The notes under the pieces: model-generated | What the model saw: the letters and a program-made list of their open reading frames with translations, nothing else | Database searches by the model: none | Told to the model about the DNA's origin: nothing | NCBI GenBank assembly: GCA_028023455.1 | Contig: JAQFVV010000031.1 | Span: 6,864,926 to 6,928,925 of the forward strand | Reading direction: 5' to 3' | Source of the DNA: Epiperipatus broadwayi | Lineage: Eukaryota; Onychophora; Udeonychophora; Euonychophora; Peripatidae | DNA length: 64,000 bases | Shown here: in pieces, positions 27,301 to 40,314 of the stretch | Position numbering within the stretch: position 1 is the first letter of the stretch | Layout: each line of letters starts with the position of its first letter | Made by a program: the position numbers and the translations under genes

Positions 27301-29163
27301 AAACAATGATCATGTGATGTTTTAGCGGTCAAATTCCATTTCTATACAATTTTTAACATTTTAATTGTAGAAAAATGTTACTATACAATTTTAAAATAAA
27401 GAAAGTTTGTAATTGCATTTTCAAAACAGTTGAATGAAATTTGGTGTTATACAAAATCATAGCTGATATATATTAAATAGAAGAAGTTAAAAAAATTCAA
27501 ATACCCAACATTACAACAATGCAACAATGGTTATAAAAATATTCTTAAAATTTTTCTTATTATGTACTGTTGTTTTTCTCCATTGAAAATTAATATTTAA
27601 GGTATAATTGTTTATGATGTTTAAAATTATAGAAAACAAAGAACTATTATAGTTACTTGCTTCCAAATACTTTACAAATATATTTGACTTTACACTTGAT
27701 AGCAGACAAAAGCTTTAGTTTTTACTTAATAATATATAAAGACAGGTTTCATGATTTGTCTGATCTTTTAAATCAAACTTAAGAATAGCTAGATTTAGAA
27801 GTAAATTTTCCTCATCTTCTCCCAACTAAAAAAAGGGGATTAAAAAGTAAGTGCCCAAATATCAATCTGAAATGTTATATGTAACTGTTACCTTCTGCTA
27901 ACTATATCATTGTTTAAACTTCAGATCTACAGAAAGCCTGAAATTTAAAAAAAAGACTACTATTTAGGAGAATTAAAGTCAAATTATAAAAATAATTTAA
28001 AATTTAATAGCCTATTTCTAAAGCCAAATACCATGCTTATATATATATATATATATAACACGACATGAATGCAATCAACAGTTAAACAATACCAATATCA
28101 ATAACAGTCAATAGTCTCAATCTGTTGTCATGGTGACCTCCTATAAACAATGAAGATGGAGTTCATTTTTATATGTGGTTTAGTAATGTTTATATAAGCA
28201 CAAAATAATGTAACTGGCATATAAAGAATAAAATTACTAATTCAAAGAAGTTTATATAAACATCATTAAGCAAGTAAATATAACCTATTCAGGAAATAGA
28301 ATGACAAATAGTCAATTATAACTTTCAAATTTAAATTGTGACTTTTTATAGATATTAAAAAATAACTAATGAAAAAATTAAAAATAATGTGTTTTGATAG
28401 TGTGTCATGGTTGTTGTTATGTTTTTTTGATAACACACTAAACAACAAAGTAAAGAATCATGTGAATATATAAATGGTACTCCAGTGAAAAGATGATCTC
28501 TTTCCAAAATATATTCCGTTCATCTCTTAATCAATTAAACTATTACATAACAACATTGTTTAGCTATTCAAATAAAAAATTAAAAGGTGAGGCTCTCTGA
28601 ATCATGAATTAGATCATAAACTGTGATAGTGTGTTTCATCTTTAACTCACAGTGAAACAATGCACTAACATTAATTGTTGATTTAAGTTGGAAAAACTGT
28701 TATTAAAACATTTAAAATAATTTAGACTGCACATGACAGGGAAGATATGATATTTAAGAACATTTTAATTTTGTTATAGCAGGAACATATGGCATCATAT
28801 CTTATGATTTAGACATGCTAGTGTAATGAAATTTTTGTGTAAATTACCAACATATGTCACTACATAACACATACATTGATTTAGTCATGAATCTGTAGGA
28901 AACTTGGTGAAAAAAGGCCATCTCTTCATAGTTATATAATCATATTACAACAGAATCTCCCTGAGTTTCAAAATTAATTAAAGTGGGTAATTATTTATGG
29001 TAGAAATAAATTTGAATTGAAAATAAACCAATACAAATGCAGATGAGAATAAAAATATATATATTCATTTAATTCAGTAATAGAACTTTTGAGAAATTTG
29101 AATTTCTTAAGGGAGACATTTAGAGTAAATTTATTTACTTTTTCAAAAAAATTATTCAAAGAA
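27301..29163. other. AT-rich stretch, nothing recognised
   Basis: Includes a short (TA)n at 28,037-28,058. A small inverted motif TAGTGTGT ... ACACACTA lies at 28,400-28,441 and recurs in part near 28,627. No gene recognised. Confidence 0.4.
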
Positions 29164-29290
29164 AAGTCATTCTTTGATAATGCGTTATTTTTTAAATGTT
29201 ATAAATTTCCATGCACTCGCCCACACTCGCTCCCCGAGAACGTGGAAATTTATAATATTTAAGAAATAGTGCATTATCTTAGATTGACTT
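29164..29290. mobile_element. Compact hairpin element with 50-bp arms and C-rich loop
   Basis: The left arm (29,164-29,212, AAGTCATTCTTTGATAATGC ... AATTTCCATG) pairs with the right arm (29,240-29,290, CGTGGAAATTTATAATATTT ... AGATTGACTT), with few mismatches. The loop of about 27 nt is strikingly C-rich (CACTCGCCCACACTCGCTCC) in an otherwise AT-rich region. It is probably a tiny MITE. A transcript would fold into a long hairpin, so a small-RNA source is possible. Confidence 0.55.
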
Positions 29291-29420
29291 CCATGTGAAT
29301 AATTTCAATGTTTTTCAGCACTTTGTAATAATAGATTTAAAAAAACAACAATTTATTTATAGAAAACAATATATATATATATATATATATAAATTTAGGA
29401 TTTTTAATACTTAATATAGA

Positions 29421-29597
29421 TATAAATTAATTAGTAAATGGGATATGCAAAGTTAAATCCACAACCAAAAGATATTGGTGTGCAACAATCAACCAGACAT
29501 GGTTCTGCAGACTGAATAGAAACAACAATGAACATGTTCTAGCTTGAATGTGGATTTAACTTTGCATGTATAATGATGATTACATTTACTAATTTAT
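29421..29597. mobile_element. Foldback element beside the satellite array
   Basis: The left arm TTAGTAAATGGGATATGCAA, AGTTAAATCCACA is mirrored on the right by TGTGGATTTAACTTTGCATG and TTACATTTACTAA. (AT)n at 29,367-29,391 and (TC)n(TA)n at 29,599-29,643 flank it. Confidence 0.55.
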
Positions 29598-29608
29598 CTC
29601 TCTCTCTT

Positions 29609-29644
<36 letters not shown>

Positions 29645-29647
29645 AAA

Positions 29648-32600
29648 TTTACAAACCATCATACAATTACAAATATCCAGTAACGCCCTCTGTTTAAAGA
29701 TCTATATCTCAATAATAGCAAACCTTAAAATGATACCACTTTAAGGTTGTATGCTAAACGATGTTAAATATTGAAATACAGACCTACTCAAACACAGAGC
29801 ATGAAATTTTAAATAAGCAAACGATCTTAAATTTTGCTAATAAACTAACAAGTTTACAAAGTTATTAAAGACAAACTAAACATTAGATTTTAATCTTTAA
29901 ATTCCTCCCAAACTATAAATGAAAAGAAAGTTACTGTTAACACTAACTGAAATAATTATAGAAAATATACAAACCATCATACAATTACAAATATCCAGTA
30001 ACGCCCTCTGTTTAAAGATCTATATCTCAATAATAGCAAACCTTAAAATGATACCACTTTAAGGTTGTATGCTAAACGATGTTAAATATTGAAATACAGA
30101 CCTACTCAAACACAGAGCATGAAATTTTAAATAAGCAAACGATCTTAAATTTTGCTAATAAACTAACAAGTTTACAAAGTTATTAAAGACAAACTAAACA
30201 TTAGATTTTAATCTTTAAATTCCTCCCAAACTATAAATGAAAAGAAAGTTACTGTTAACACTAACTGAAATAATTATAGAAAATATACAAACCATCATAC
30301 AATTACAAATATCCAGTAACGCCCTCTGTTTAAAGATCTATATCTCAATAATAGCAAACCTTAAAATGATACCACTTTAAGGTTGTATGCTAAACGATGT
30401 TAAATATTGAAATACAGACCTACTCAAACACAGAGCATGAAATTTTAAATAAGCAAACGATCTTAAATTTTGCTAATAAACTAACAAGTTTACAAAGTTA
30501 TTAAAGACAAACTAAACATTAGATTTTAATCTTTAAATTCCTCCCAAACTATAAATGAAAAGAAAGTTACTGTTAACACTAACTGAAATAATTATAGAAA
30601 ATATACAAACCATCATACAATTACAAATATCCAGTAACGCCCTCTGTTTAAAGATCTATATCTCAATAATAGCAAACCTTAAAATGATACCACTTTAAGG
30701 TTGTATGCTAAACGATGTTAAATATTGAAATACAGACCTACTCAAACACAGAGCATGAAATTTTAAATAAGCAAACGATCTTAAATTTTGCTAATAAACT
30801 AACAAGTTTACAAAGTTATTAAAGACAAACTAAACATTAGATTTTAATCTTTAAATTCCTCCCAAACTATAAATGAAAAGAAAGTTACTGTTAACACTAA
30901 CTGAAATAATTATAGAAAATATACAAACCATCATACAATTACAAATATCCAGTAACGCCCTCTGTTTAAAGATCTATATCTCAATAATAGCAAACCTTAA
31001 AATGATACCACTTTAAGGTTGTATGCTAAACGATGTTAAATATTGAAATACAGACCTACTCAAACACAGAGCATGAAATTTTAAATAAGCAAACGATCTT
31101 AAATTTTGCTAATAAACTAACAAGTTTACAAAGTTATTAAAGACAAACTAAACATTAGATTTTAATCTTTAAATTCCTCCCAAACTATAAATGAAAAGAA
31201 AGTTACTGTTAACACTAACTGAAATAATTATAGAAAATATACAAACCATCATACAATTACAAATATCCAGTAACGCCCTCTGTTTAAAGATCTATATCTC
31301 AATAATAGCAAACCTTAAAATGATACCACTTTAAGGTTGTATGCTAAACGATGTTAAATATTGAAATACAGACCTACTCAAACACAGAGCATGAAATTTT
31401 AAATAAGCAAACGATCTTAAATTTTGCTAATAAACTAACAAGTTTACAAAGTTATTAAAGACAAACTAAACATTAGATTTTAATCTTTAAATTCCTCCCA
31501 AACTATAAATGAAAAGAAAGTTACTGTTAACACTAACTGAAATAATTATAGAAAATATACAAACCATCATACAATTACAAATATCCAGTAACGCCCTCTG
31601 TTTAAAGATCTATATCTCAATAATAGCAAACCTTAAAATGATACCACTTTAAGGTTGTATGCTAAACGATGTTAAATATTGAAATACAGACCTACTCAAA
31701 CACAGAGCATGAAATTTTAAATAAGCAAACGATCTTAAATTTTGCTAATAAACTAACAAGTTTACAAAGTTATTAAAGACAAACTAAACATTAGATTTTA
31801 ATCTTTAAATTCCTCCCAAACTATAAATGAAAAGAAAGTTACTGTTAACACTAACTGAAATAATTATAGAAAATATACAAACCATCATACAATTACAAAT
31901 ATCCAGTAACGCCCTCTGTTTAAAGATCTATATCTCAATAATAGCAAACCTTAAAATGATACCACTTTAAGGTTGTATGCTAAACGATGTTAAATATTGA
32001 AATACAGACCTACTCAAACACAGAGCATGAAATTTTAAATAAGCAAACGATCTTAAATTTTGCTAATAAACTAACAAGTTTACAAAGTTATTAAAGACAA
32101 ACTAAACATTAGATTTTAATCTTTAAATTCCTCCCAAACTATAAATGAAAAGAAAGTTACTGTTAACACTAACTGAAATAATTATAGAAAATATACAAAC
32201 CATCATACAATTACAAATATCCAGTAACGCCCTCTGTTTAAAGATCTATATCTCAATAATAGCAAACCTTAAAATGATACCACTTTAAGGTTGTATGCTA
32301 AACGATGTTAAATATTGAAATACAGACCTACTCAAACACAGAGCATGAAATTTTAAATAAGCAAACGATCTTAAATTTTGCTAATAAACTAACAAGTTTA
32401 CAAAGTTATTAAAGACAAACTAAACATTAGATTTTAATCTTTAAATTCCTCCCAAACTATAAATGAAAAGAAAGTTACTGTTAACACTAACTGAAATAAT
32501 TATAGAAAATATACAAACCATCATACAATTACAAATATCCAGTAACGCCCTCTGTTTAAAGATCTATATCTCAATAATAGCAAACCTTAAAATGATACCA

Positions 32601-33790
32601 CTTTAAGGTTGTATGCTAAACGATGTTAAATATTGAAATACAGACCTACTCAAACACAGAGCATGAAATTTTAAATAAGCAAACGATCTTAAATTTTGCT
32701 AATAAACTAACAAGTTTACAAAGTTATTAAAGACAAACTAAACATTAGATTTTAATCTTTAAATTCCTCCCAAACTATAAATGAAAAGAAAGTTACTGTT
32801 AACACTAACTGAAATAATTATAGAAAATATACAAACCATCATACAATTACAAATATCCAGTAACGCCCTCTGTTTAAAGATCTATATCTCAATAATAGCA
32901 AACCTTAAAATGATACCACTTTAAGGTTGTATGCTAAACGATGTTAAATATTGAAATACAGACCTACTCAAACACAGAGCATGAAATTTTAAATAAGCAA
33001 ACGATCTTAAATTTTGCTAATAAACTAACAAGTTTACAAAGTTATTAAAGACAAACTAAACATTAGATTTTAATCTTTAAATTCCTCCCAAACTATAAAT
33101 GAAAAGAAAGTTACTGTTAACACTAACTGAAATAATTATAGAAAATATACAAACCATCATACAATTACAAATATCCAGTAACGCCCTCTGTTTAAAGATC
33201 TATATCTCAATAATAGCAAACCTTAAAATGATACCACTTTAAGGTTGTATGCTAAACGATGTTAAATATTGAAATACAGACCTACTCAAACACAGAGCAT
33301 GAAATTTTAAATAAGCAAACGATCTTAAATTTTGCTAATAAACTAACAAGTTTACAAAGTTATTAAAGACAAACTAAACATTAGATTTTAATCTTTAAAT
33401 TCCTCCCAAACTATAAATGAAAAGAAAGTTACTGTTAACACTAACTGAAATAATTATAGAAAATATACAAACCATCATACAATTACAAATATCCAGTAAC
33501 GCCCTCTGTTTAAAGATCTATATCTCAATAATAGCAAACCTTAAAATGATACCACTTTAAGGTTGTATGCTAAACGATGTTAAATATTGAAATACAGACC
33601 TACTCAAACACAGAGCATGAAATTTTAAATAAGCAAACGATCTTAAATTTTGCTAATAAACTAACAAGTTTACAAAGTTATTAAAGACAAACTAAACATT
33701 AGATTTTAATCTTTAAATTCCTCCCAAACTATAAATGAAAAGAAAGTTACTGTTAACACTAACTGAAATAATTATAGAAAATATACAAAC
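29648..33790 (+). repeat. 318-bp satellite, forward arm (13 units)
   Basis: Unit starts (ACAAACCATC) fall at 29,651, 29,969, 30,287, 30,605 and so on every 318 bp to 33,467, and a stub at 33,785. No differences were noticed between units. Each unit contains a small hairpin (AACCTTAAA / TTTAAGGTT, 29,721-29,748 in unit 1) and a near-perfect 20-bp palindrome centred on GTTAAC (29,929-29,948). No long ORF. The array starts directly after (TC)n(TA)n. Such uniformity implies recent amplification or strong homogenisation. Confidence 0.97.
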
Positions 33791-36700
33791 AGAGGGCGTT
33801 ACTGGATATTTGTAATTGTATGATGGTTTGTATATTTTCTATAATTATTTCAGTTAGTGTTAACAGTAACTTTCTTTTCATTTATAGTTTGGGAGGAATT
33901 TAAAGATTAAAATCTAATGTTTAGTTTGTCTTTAATAACTTTGTAAACTTGTTAGTTTATTAGCAAAATTTAAGATCGTTTGCTTATTTAAAATTTCATG
34001 CTCTGTGTTTGAGTAGGTCTGTATTTCAATATTTAACATCGTTTAGCATACAACCTTAAAGTGGTATCATTTTAAGGTTTGCTATTATTGAGATATAGAT
34101 CTTTAAACAGAGGGCGTTACTGGATATTTGTAATTGTATGATGGTTTGTATATTTTCTATAATTATTTCAGTTAGTGTTAACAGTAACTTTCTTTTCATT
34201 TATAGTTTGGGAGGAATTTAAAGATTAAAATCTAATGTTTAGTTTGTCTTTAATAACTTTGTAAACTTGTTAGTTTATTAGCAAAATTTAAGATCGTTTG
34301 CTTATTTAAAATTTCATGCTCTGTGTTTGAGTAGGTCTGTATTTCAATATTTAACATCGTTTAGCATACAACCTTAAAGTGGTATCATTTTAAGGTTTGC
34401 TATTATTGAGATATAGATCTTTAAACAGAGGGCGTTACTGGATATTTGTAATTGTATGATGGTTTGTATATTTTCTATAATTATTTCAGTTAGTGTTAAC
34501 AGTAACTTTCTTTTCATTTATAGTTTGGGAGGAATTTAAAGATTAAAATCTAATGTTTAGTTTGTCTTTAATAACTTTGTAAACTTGTTAGTTTATTAGC
34601 AAAATTTAAGATCGTTTGCTTATTTAAAATTTCATGCTCTGTGTTTGAGTAGGTCTGTATTTCAATATTTAACATCGTTTAGCATACAACCTTAAAGTGG
34701 TATCATTTTAAGGTTTGCTATTATTGAGATATAGATCTTTAAACAGAGGGCGTTACTGGATATTTGTAATTGTATGATGGTTTGTATATTTTCTATAATT
34801 ATTTCAGTTAGTGTTAACAGTAACTTTCTTTTCATTTATAGTTTGGGAGGAATTTAAAGATTAAAATCTAATGTTTAGTTTGTCTTTAATAACTTTGTAA
34901 ACTTGTTAGTTTATTAGCAAAATTTAAGATCGTTTGCTTATTTAAAATTTCATGCTCTGTGTTTGAGTAGGTCTGTATTTCAATATTTAACATCGTTTAG
35001 CATACAACCTTAAAGTGGTATCATTTTAAGGTTTGCTATTATTGAGATATAGATCTTTAAACAGAGGGCGTTACTGGATATTTGTAATTGTATGATGGTT
35101 TGTATATTTTCTATAATTATTTCAGTTAGTGTTAACAGTAACTTTCTTTTCATTTATAGTTTGGGAGGAATTTAAAGATTAAAATCTAATGTTTAGTTTG
35201 TCTTTAATAACTTTGTAAACTTGTTAGTTTATTAGCAAAATTTAAGATCGTTTGCTTATTTAAAATTTCATGCTCTGTGTTTGAGTAGGTCTGTATTTCA
35301 ATATTTAACATCGTTTAGCATACAACCTTAAAGTGGTATCATTTTAAGGTTTGCTATTATTGAGATATAGATCTTTAAACAGAGGGCGTTACTGGATATT
35401 TGTAATTGTATGATGGTTTGTATATTTTCTATAATTATTTCAGTTAGTGTTAACAGTAACTTTCTTTTCATTTATAGTTTGGGAGGAATTTAAAGATTAA
35501 AATCTAATGTTTAGTTTGTCTTTAATAACTTTGTAAACTTGTTAGTTTATTAGCAAAATTTAAGATCGTTTGCTTATTTAAAATTTCATGCTCTGTGTTT
35601 GAGTAGGTCTGTATTTCAATATTTAACATCGTTTAGCATACAACCTTAAAGTGGTATCATTTTAAGGTTTGCTATTATTGAGATATAGATCTTTAAACAG
35701 AGGGCGTTACTGGATATTTGTAATTGTATGATGGTTTGTATATTTTCTATAATTATTTCAGTTAGTGTTAACAGTAACTTTCTTTTCATTTATAGTTTGG
35801 GAGGAATTTAAAGATTAAAATCTAATGTTTAGTTTGTCTTTAATAACTTTGTAAACTTGTTAGTTTATTAGCAAAATTTAAGATCGTTTGCTTATTTAAA
35901 ATTTCATGCTCTGTGTTTGAGTAGGTCTGTATTTCAATATTTAACATCGTTTAGCATACAACCTTAAAGTGGTATCATTTTAAGGTTTGCTATTATTGAG
36001 ATATAGATCTTTAAACAGAGGGCGTTACTGGATATTTGTAATTGTATGATGGTTTGTATATTTTCTATAATTATTTCAGTTAGTGTTAACAGTAACTTTC
36101 TTTTCATTTATAGTTTGGGAGGAATTTAAAGATTAAAATCTAATGTTTAGTTTGTCTTTAATAACTTTGTAAACTTGTTAGTTTATTAGCAAAATTTAAG
36201 ATCGTTTGCTTATTTAAAATTTCATGCTCTGTGTTTGAGTAGGTCTGTATTTCAATATTTAACATCGTTTAGCATACAACCTTAAAGTGGTATCATTTTA
36301 AGGTTTGCTATTATTGAGATATAGATCTTTAAACAGAGGGCGTTACTGGATATTTGTAATTGTATGATGGTTTGTATATTTTCTATAATTATTTCAGTTA
36401 GTGTTAACAGTAACTTTCTTTTCATTTATAGTTTGGGAGGAATTTAAAGATTAAAATCTAATGTTTAGTTTGTCTTTAATAACTTTGTAAACTTGTTAGT
36501 TTATTAGCAAAATTTAAGATCGTTTGCTTATTTAAAATTTCATGCTCTGTGTTTGAGTAGGTCTGTATTTCAATATTTAACATCGTTTAGCATACAACCT
36601 TAAAGTGGTATCATTTTAAGGTTTGCTATTATTGAGATATAGATCTTTAAACAGAGGGCGTTACTGGATATTTGTAATTGTATGATGGTTTGTATATTTT

Positions 36701-38964
36701 CTATAATTATTTCAGTTAGTGTTAACAGTAACTTTCTTTTCATTTATAGTTTGGGAGGAATTTAAAGATTAAAATCTAATGTTTAGTTTGTCTTTAATAA
36801 CTTTGTAAACTTGTTAGTTTATTAGCAAAATTTAAGATCGTTTGCTTATTTAAAATTTCATGCTCTGTGTTTGAGTAGGTCTGTATTTCAATATTTAACA
36901 TCGTTTAGCATACAACCTTAAAGTGGTATCATTTTAAGGTTTGCTATTATTGAGATATAGATCTTTAAACAGAGGGCGTTACTGGATATTTGTAATTGTA
37001 TGATGGTTTGTATATTTTCTATAATTATTTCAGTTAGTGTTAACAGTAACTTTCTTTTCATTTATAGTTTGGGAGGAATTTAAAGATTAAAATCTAATGT
37101 TTAGTTTGTCTTTAATAACTTTGTAAACTTGTTAGTTTATTAGCAAAATTTAAGATCGTTTGCTTATTTAAAATTTCATGCTCTGTGTTTGAGTAGGTCT
37201 GTATTTCAATATTTAACATCGTTTAGCATACAACCTTAAAGTGGTATCATTTTAAGGTTTGCTATTATTGAGATATAGATCTTTAAACAGAGGGCGTTAC
37301 TGGATATTTGTAATTGTATGATGGTTTGTATATTTTCTATAATTATTTCAGTTAGTGTTAACAGTAACTTTCTTTTCATTTATAGTTTGGGAGGAATTTA
37401 AAGATTAAAATCTAATGTTTAGTTTGTCTTTAATAACTTTGTAAACTTGTTAGTTTATTAGCAAAATTTAAGATCGTTTGCTTATTTAAAATTTCATGCT
37501 CTGTGTTTGAGTAGGTCTGTATTTCAATATTTAACATCGTTTAGCATACAACCTTAAAGTGGTATCATTTTAAGGTTTGCTATTATTGAGATATAGATCT
37601 TTAAACAGAGGGCGTTACTGGATATTTGTAATTGTATGATGGTTTGTATATTTTCTATAATTATTTCAGTTAGTGTTAACAGTAACTTTCTTTTCATTTA
37701 TAGTTTGGGAGGAATTTAAAGATTAAAATCTAATGTTTAGTTTGTCTTTAATAACTTTGTAAACTTGTTAGTTTATTAGCAAAATTTAAGATCGTTTGCT
37801 TATTTAAAATTTCATGCTCTGTGTTTGAGTAGGTCTGTATTTCAATATTTAACATCGTTTAGCATACAACCTTAAAGTGGTATCATTTTAAGGTTTGCTA
37901 TTATTGAGATATAGATCTTTAAACAGAGGGCGTTTACTGGATATTTGTAATTGTATGATGGTTTGTGTATTTTCTATAATTATTTCAGTTAGTGTTAACA
38001 GTAACTTTCTTTTCATTTATAGTTTGGGAGGAATTTAAAGATTAAAATCTAATGTTTAGTTTGTCTTTAATAACTTTGTAAACTTGTTAGTTTATTAGCA
38101 AAATTTAAGATCGTTTGCTTATTTAAAATTTCATGCTCTGTGTTTGAGTAGGTCTGTATTTCAATATTTAACATCGTTTAGCATACAACCTTAAAGTGGT
38201 ATCATTTTAAGGTTTGCTATTATTGAGATATAGATCTTTAAACAGAGGGCGTTACTGGATATTTGTAATTGTATGATGGTTTGTATATTTTCTATAATTA
38301 TTTCAGTTAGTGTTAACAGTAACTTTCTTTTCATTTATAGTTTGGGAGGAATTTAAAGATTAAAATCTAATGTTTAGTTTGTCTTTAATAACTTTGTAAA
38401 CTTGTTAGTTTATTAGCAAAATTTAAGATCGTTTGCTTATTTAAAATTTCATGCTCTGTGTTTGAGTAGGTCTGTATTTCAATATTTAACATCGTTTAGC
38501 ATACAACCTTAAAGTGGTATCATTTTAAGGTTTGCTATTATTGAGATATAGATCTTTAAACAGAGGGCGTTACTGGATATTTGTAATTGTATGATGGTTT
38601 GTATATTTTCTATAATTATTTCAGTTAGTGTTAACAGTAACTTTCTTTTCATTTATAGTTTGGGAGGAATTTAAAGATTAAAATCTAATGTTTAGTTTGT
38701 CTTTAATAACTTTGTAAACTTGTTAGTTTATTAGCAAAATTTAAGATCGTTTGCTTATTTAAAATTTCATGCTCTGTGTTTGAGTAGGTCTGTATTTCAA
38801 TATTTAACATCGTTTAGCATACAACCTTAAAGTGGTATCATTTTAAGGTTTGCTATTATTGAGATATAGATCTTTAAACAGAGGGCGTTACTGGATATTT
38901 GTAATTGTATGATGGTTTGTATATTTTCTATAATTATTTCAGTTAGTGTTAACAGTAACTTTCT

Positions 38965-38969
<5 letters not shown>
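33791..38969 (-). repeat. 318-bp satellite, reverse arm (about 16.3 units)
   Basis: The same unit reverse-complemented. AGAGGGCGTT recurs at 33,791, 34,109, 34,427 and so on every 318 bp to 37,925, then 38,244, 38,562 and 38,880. One unit is 319 bp: an extra T near 37,935 and an A-to-G change at 37,967 are the only differences noticed. The last unit breaks off at 38,969 into (AT)n. Confidence 0.97.

Positions 38970-39007
<38 letters not shown>
38970..39007. repeat. (AT)n tract between satellite and PLE-A pair
   Basis: About 19 AT units joining the truncated last satellite unit to the 3' end of the minus-oriented PLE-A copy. Confidence 0.9.
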
Positions 39008-39015
<8 letters not shown>

Positions 39016-39107
39016 TTTGAAAATACAGTAATTAAAAGTCTATAAAATTATATGTATAACTATAACTTAGAAGTGCTTTCACTTTGTCAACTTTCACATT
39101 TAAAATG

Positions 39108-39901
39108 TCAACTTTCCCATAATTCTGTGATCTTAATGTTTGTTGCTTGCTGATTAATTAAATTTTGCTTGTACTTATATATTAGCATCGCCTCTTTATT
39201 TTTTCTTTTATTATCATTTCTTTCAGTTTCCAATATTTTTACATTGTTATAATCAAAATCAAAACCATATATACATGATTTATTATGGTCATAAAAAACA
39301 GAAGCTGATAAATTATCACTATTTTTAATATTTTGTTTCGTATTCTGAATCCTTTTAAACAATAATGTGTGCTCTTTTGTTCTTTTTTCCAATGTGCACC
39401 TCGATTCACCTATATATCCACTACCACACTTACATGTCCATTTGTAAATGATACAATTTTTATTTGTCAATAAAGTGTTTTCTTTTGAATTGTTTATTAA
39501 TTTATTTAATGTAGGTGGTGCGTAAAATGCAATATCACATATTCCTTTATAAATTTTCTTAATGACACTTGCTTGTTGATTAGATATATATGGTATTGAT
39601 ATCCATAACTTTTTAACAGAAAAATTAACATTATTATTAATATTTTTATATTTAGAAGTAAAAATTTTAACAGTATAATATACACAATCATAATTGTATC
39701 CAACGTTTAACAACTCATTACAATAAATTTCAATATTTTTAGTTTTATCTGATGCATATTTACAAAGGTTATCATTCCTAAATAAAAAAGACTTCAAATC
39801 TGCCATTTTATGTGACATTGGTACTTTTGATTCATATGGAATATATCCTTTTTTTTGCTATCAATTTAAGAGTCATATAGTAATCCAGTTTATCCTTATT
39901 T
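39108..39901 (-). pseudogene. PLE-A polyprotein C-terminus with GIY-YIG endonuclease (left copy)
   Basis: Penelope-like retroelement proteins join a reverse transcriptase to a C-terminal GIY-YIG nuclease that nicks target DNA. Here only the C-terminal part remains. The open frame (39,108-39,818, 236 codons) runs MSHKMADLKSFLFRNDNL, then KKLWISIPYISNQQA and FYAPPTLNKLI. The nuclease follows: NCIIYKWTCKCGSGYIGES, with the YIG motif, the paired CKC cysteines, and the following arginine and EH residues (LEKRTKEH). It ends ITELWES. Upstream, the coding continues with GYIPYESKVP and, across a frameshift in an eight-A run near 39,849-39,856, DYYMTLKLIAK, up to the junction. The RT catalytic core is missing, so the copy cannot move on its own. 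Confidence 0.85.
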
Positions 39902-40314
39902 CACCACCTACATTAAATAAATTAATAAACAATTCAAAAGATAAAACTTTATTGACAAATAAAAATTGTATCATTTACAAATGGATGTGTAGGTGTGGTA
40001 GTGGATATATAGGTGAATTGAGGTGCACATTGGAAAAAAGAACAAAAGATCACGTATTATTATTTAAAAGGGTTCAATATATGAAACAAAATATTAAAAA
40101 TAGTGATAATTTATCAGCTTCTGTTTTTTATGACCATAATAAATCATGTATATATGGTTTTGATTTTGATTATAACAACATAAAAATATTGGAAACTGAA
40201 AAAAACAATAATAAAAGAAAAATTAAAGAGGCAATGTTAATATATAAATACAAGCAAAATTTAATTAATTGGCAAGCAGCAAACATTAAGATCACAGAAT
40301 TATGGGAAAGTTGA
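39902..40314 (+). pseudogene. PLE-A GIY-YIG endonuclease (right copy)
   Basis: The plus-strand frame from 39,952 gives TNKNCIIYKWMCRCGSGYIG, then ELRCTLEKRTKDH, FYDHNKSCIYGFDF and KEAMLIYKYKQNLIN, ending ITELWES at 40,314. Coding similarity starts earlier, at 39,902 (CCACCTACATTAAAT corresponds to PPTLN), but a frame difference lies between about 39,935 and 39,950 (AAAAGATAAAAC against AAAAGAAAACAC in the left copy). The nuclease motif is intact; the RT is absent. Just past the stop a 22-bp segment containing ATTATGGGAAAGTTGACATT is tandemly duplicated (about 40,299-40,341). Confidence 0.85.

Noticed and set aside
29651-29968. Hammerhead ribozyme in the satellite unit
   Set aside because: CTGA occurs (CTGAAATAA) but no CTGATGA followed by a stem and GAAA is found in either orientation.
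29648-38969. CRISPR array
   Set aside because: The repeat is a uniform 318-bp tandem satellite without spacers, in an AT-rich eukaryote-like sequence.
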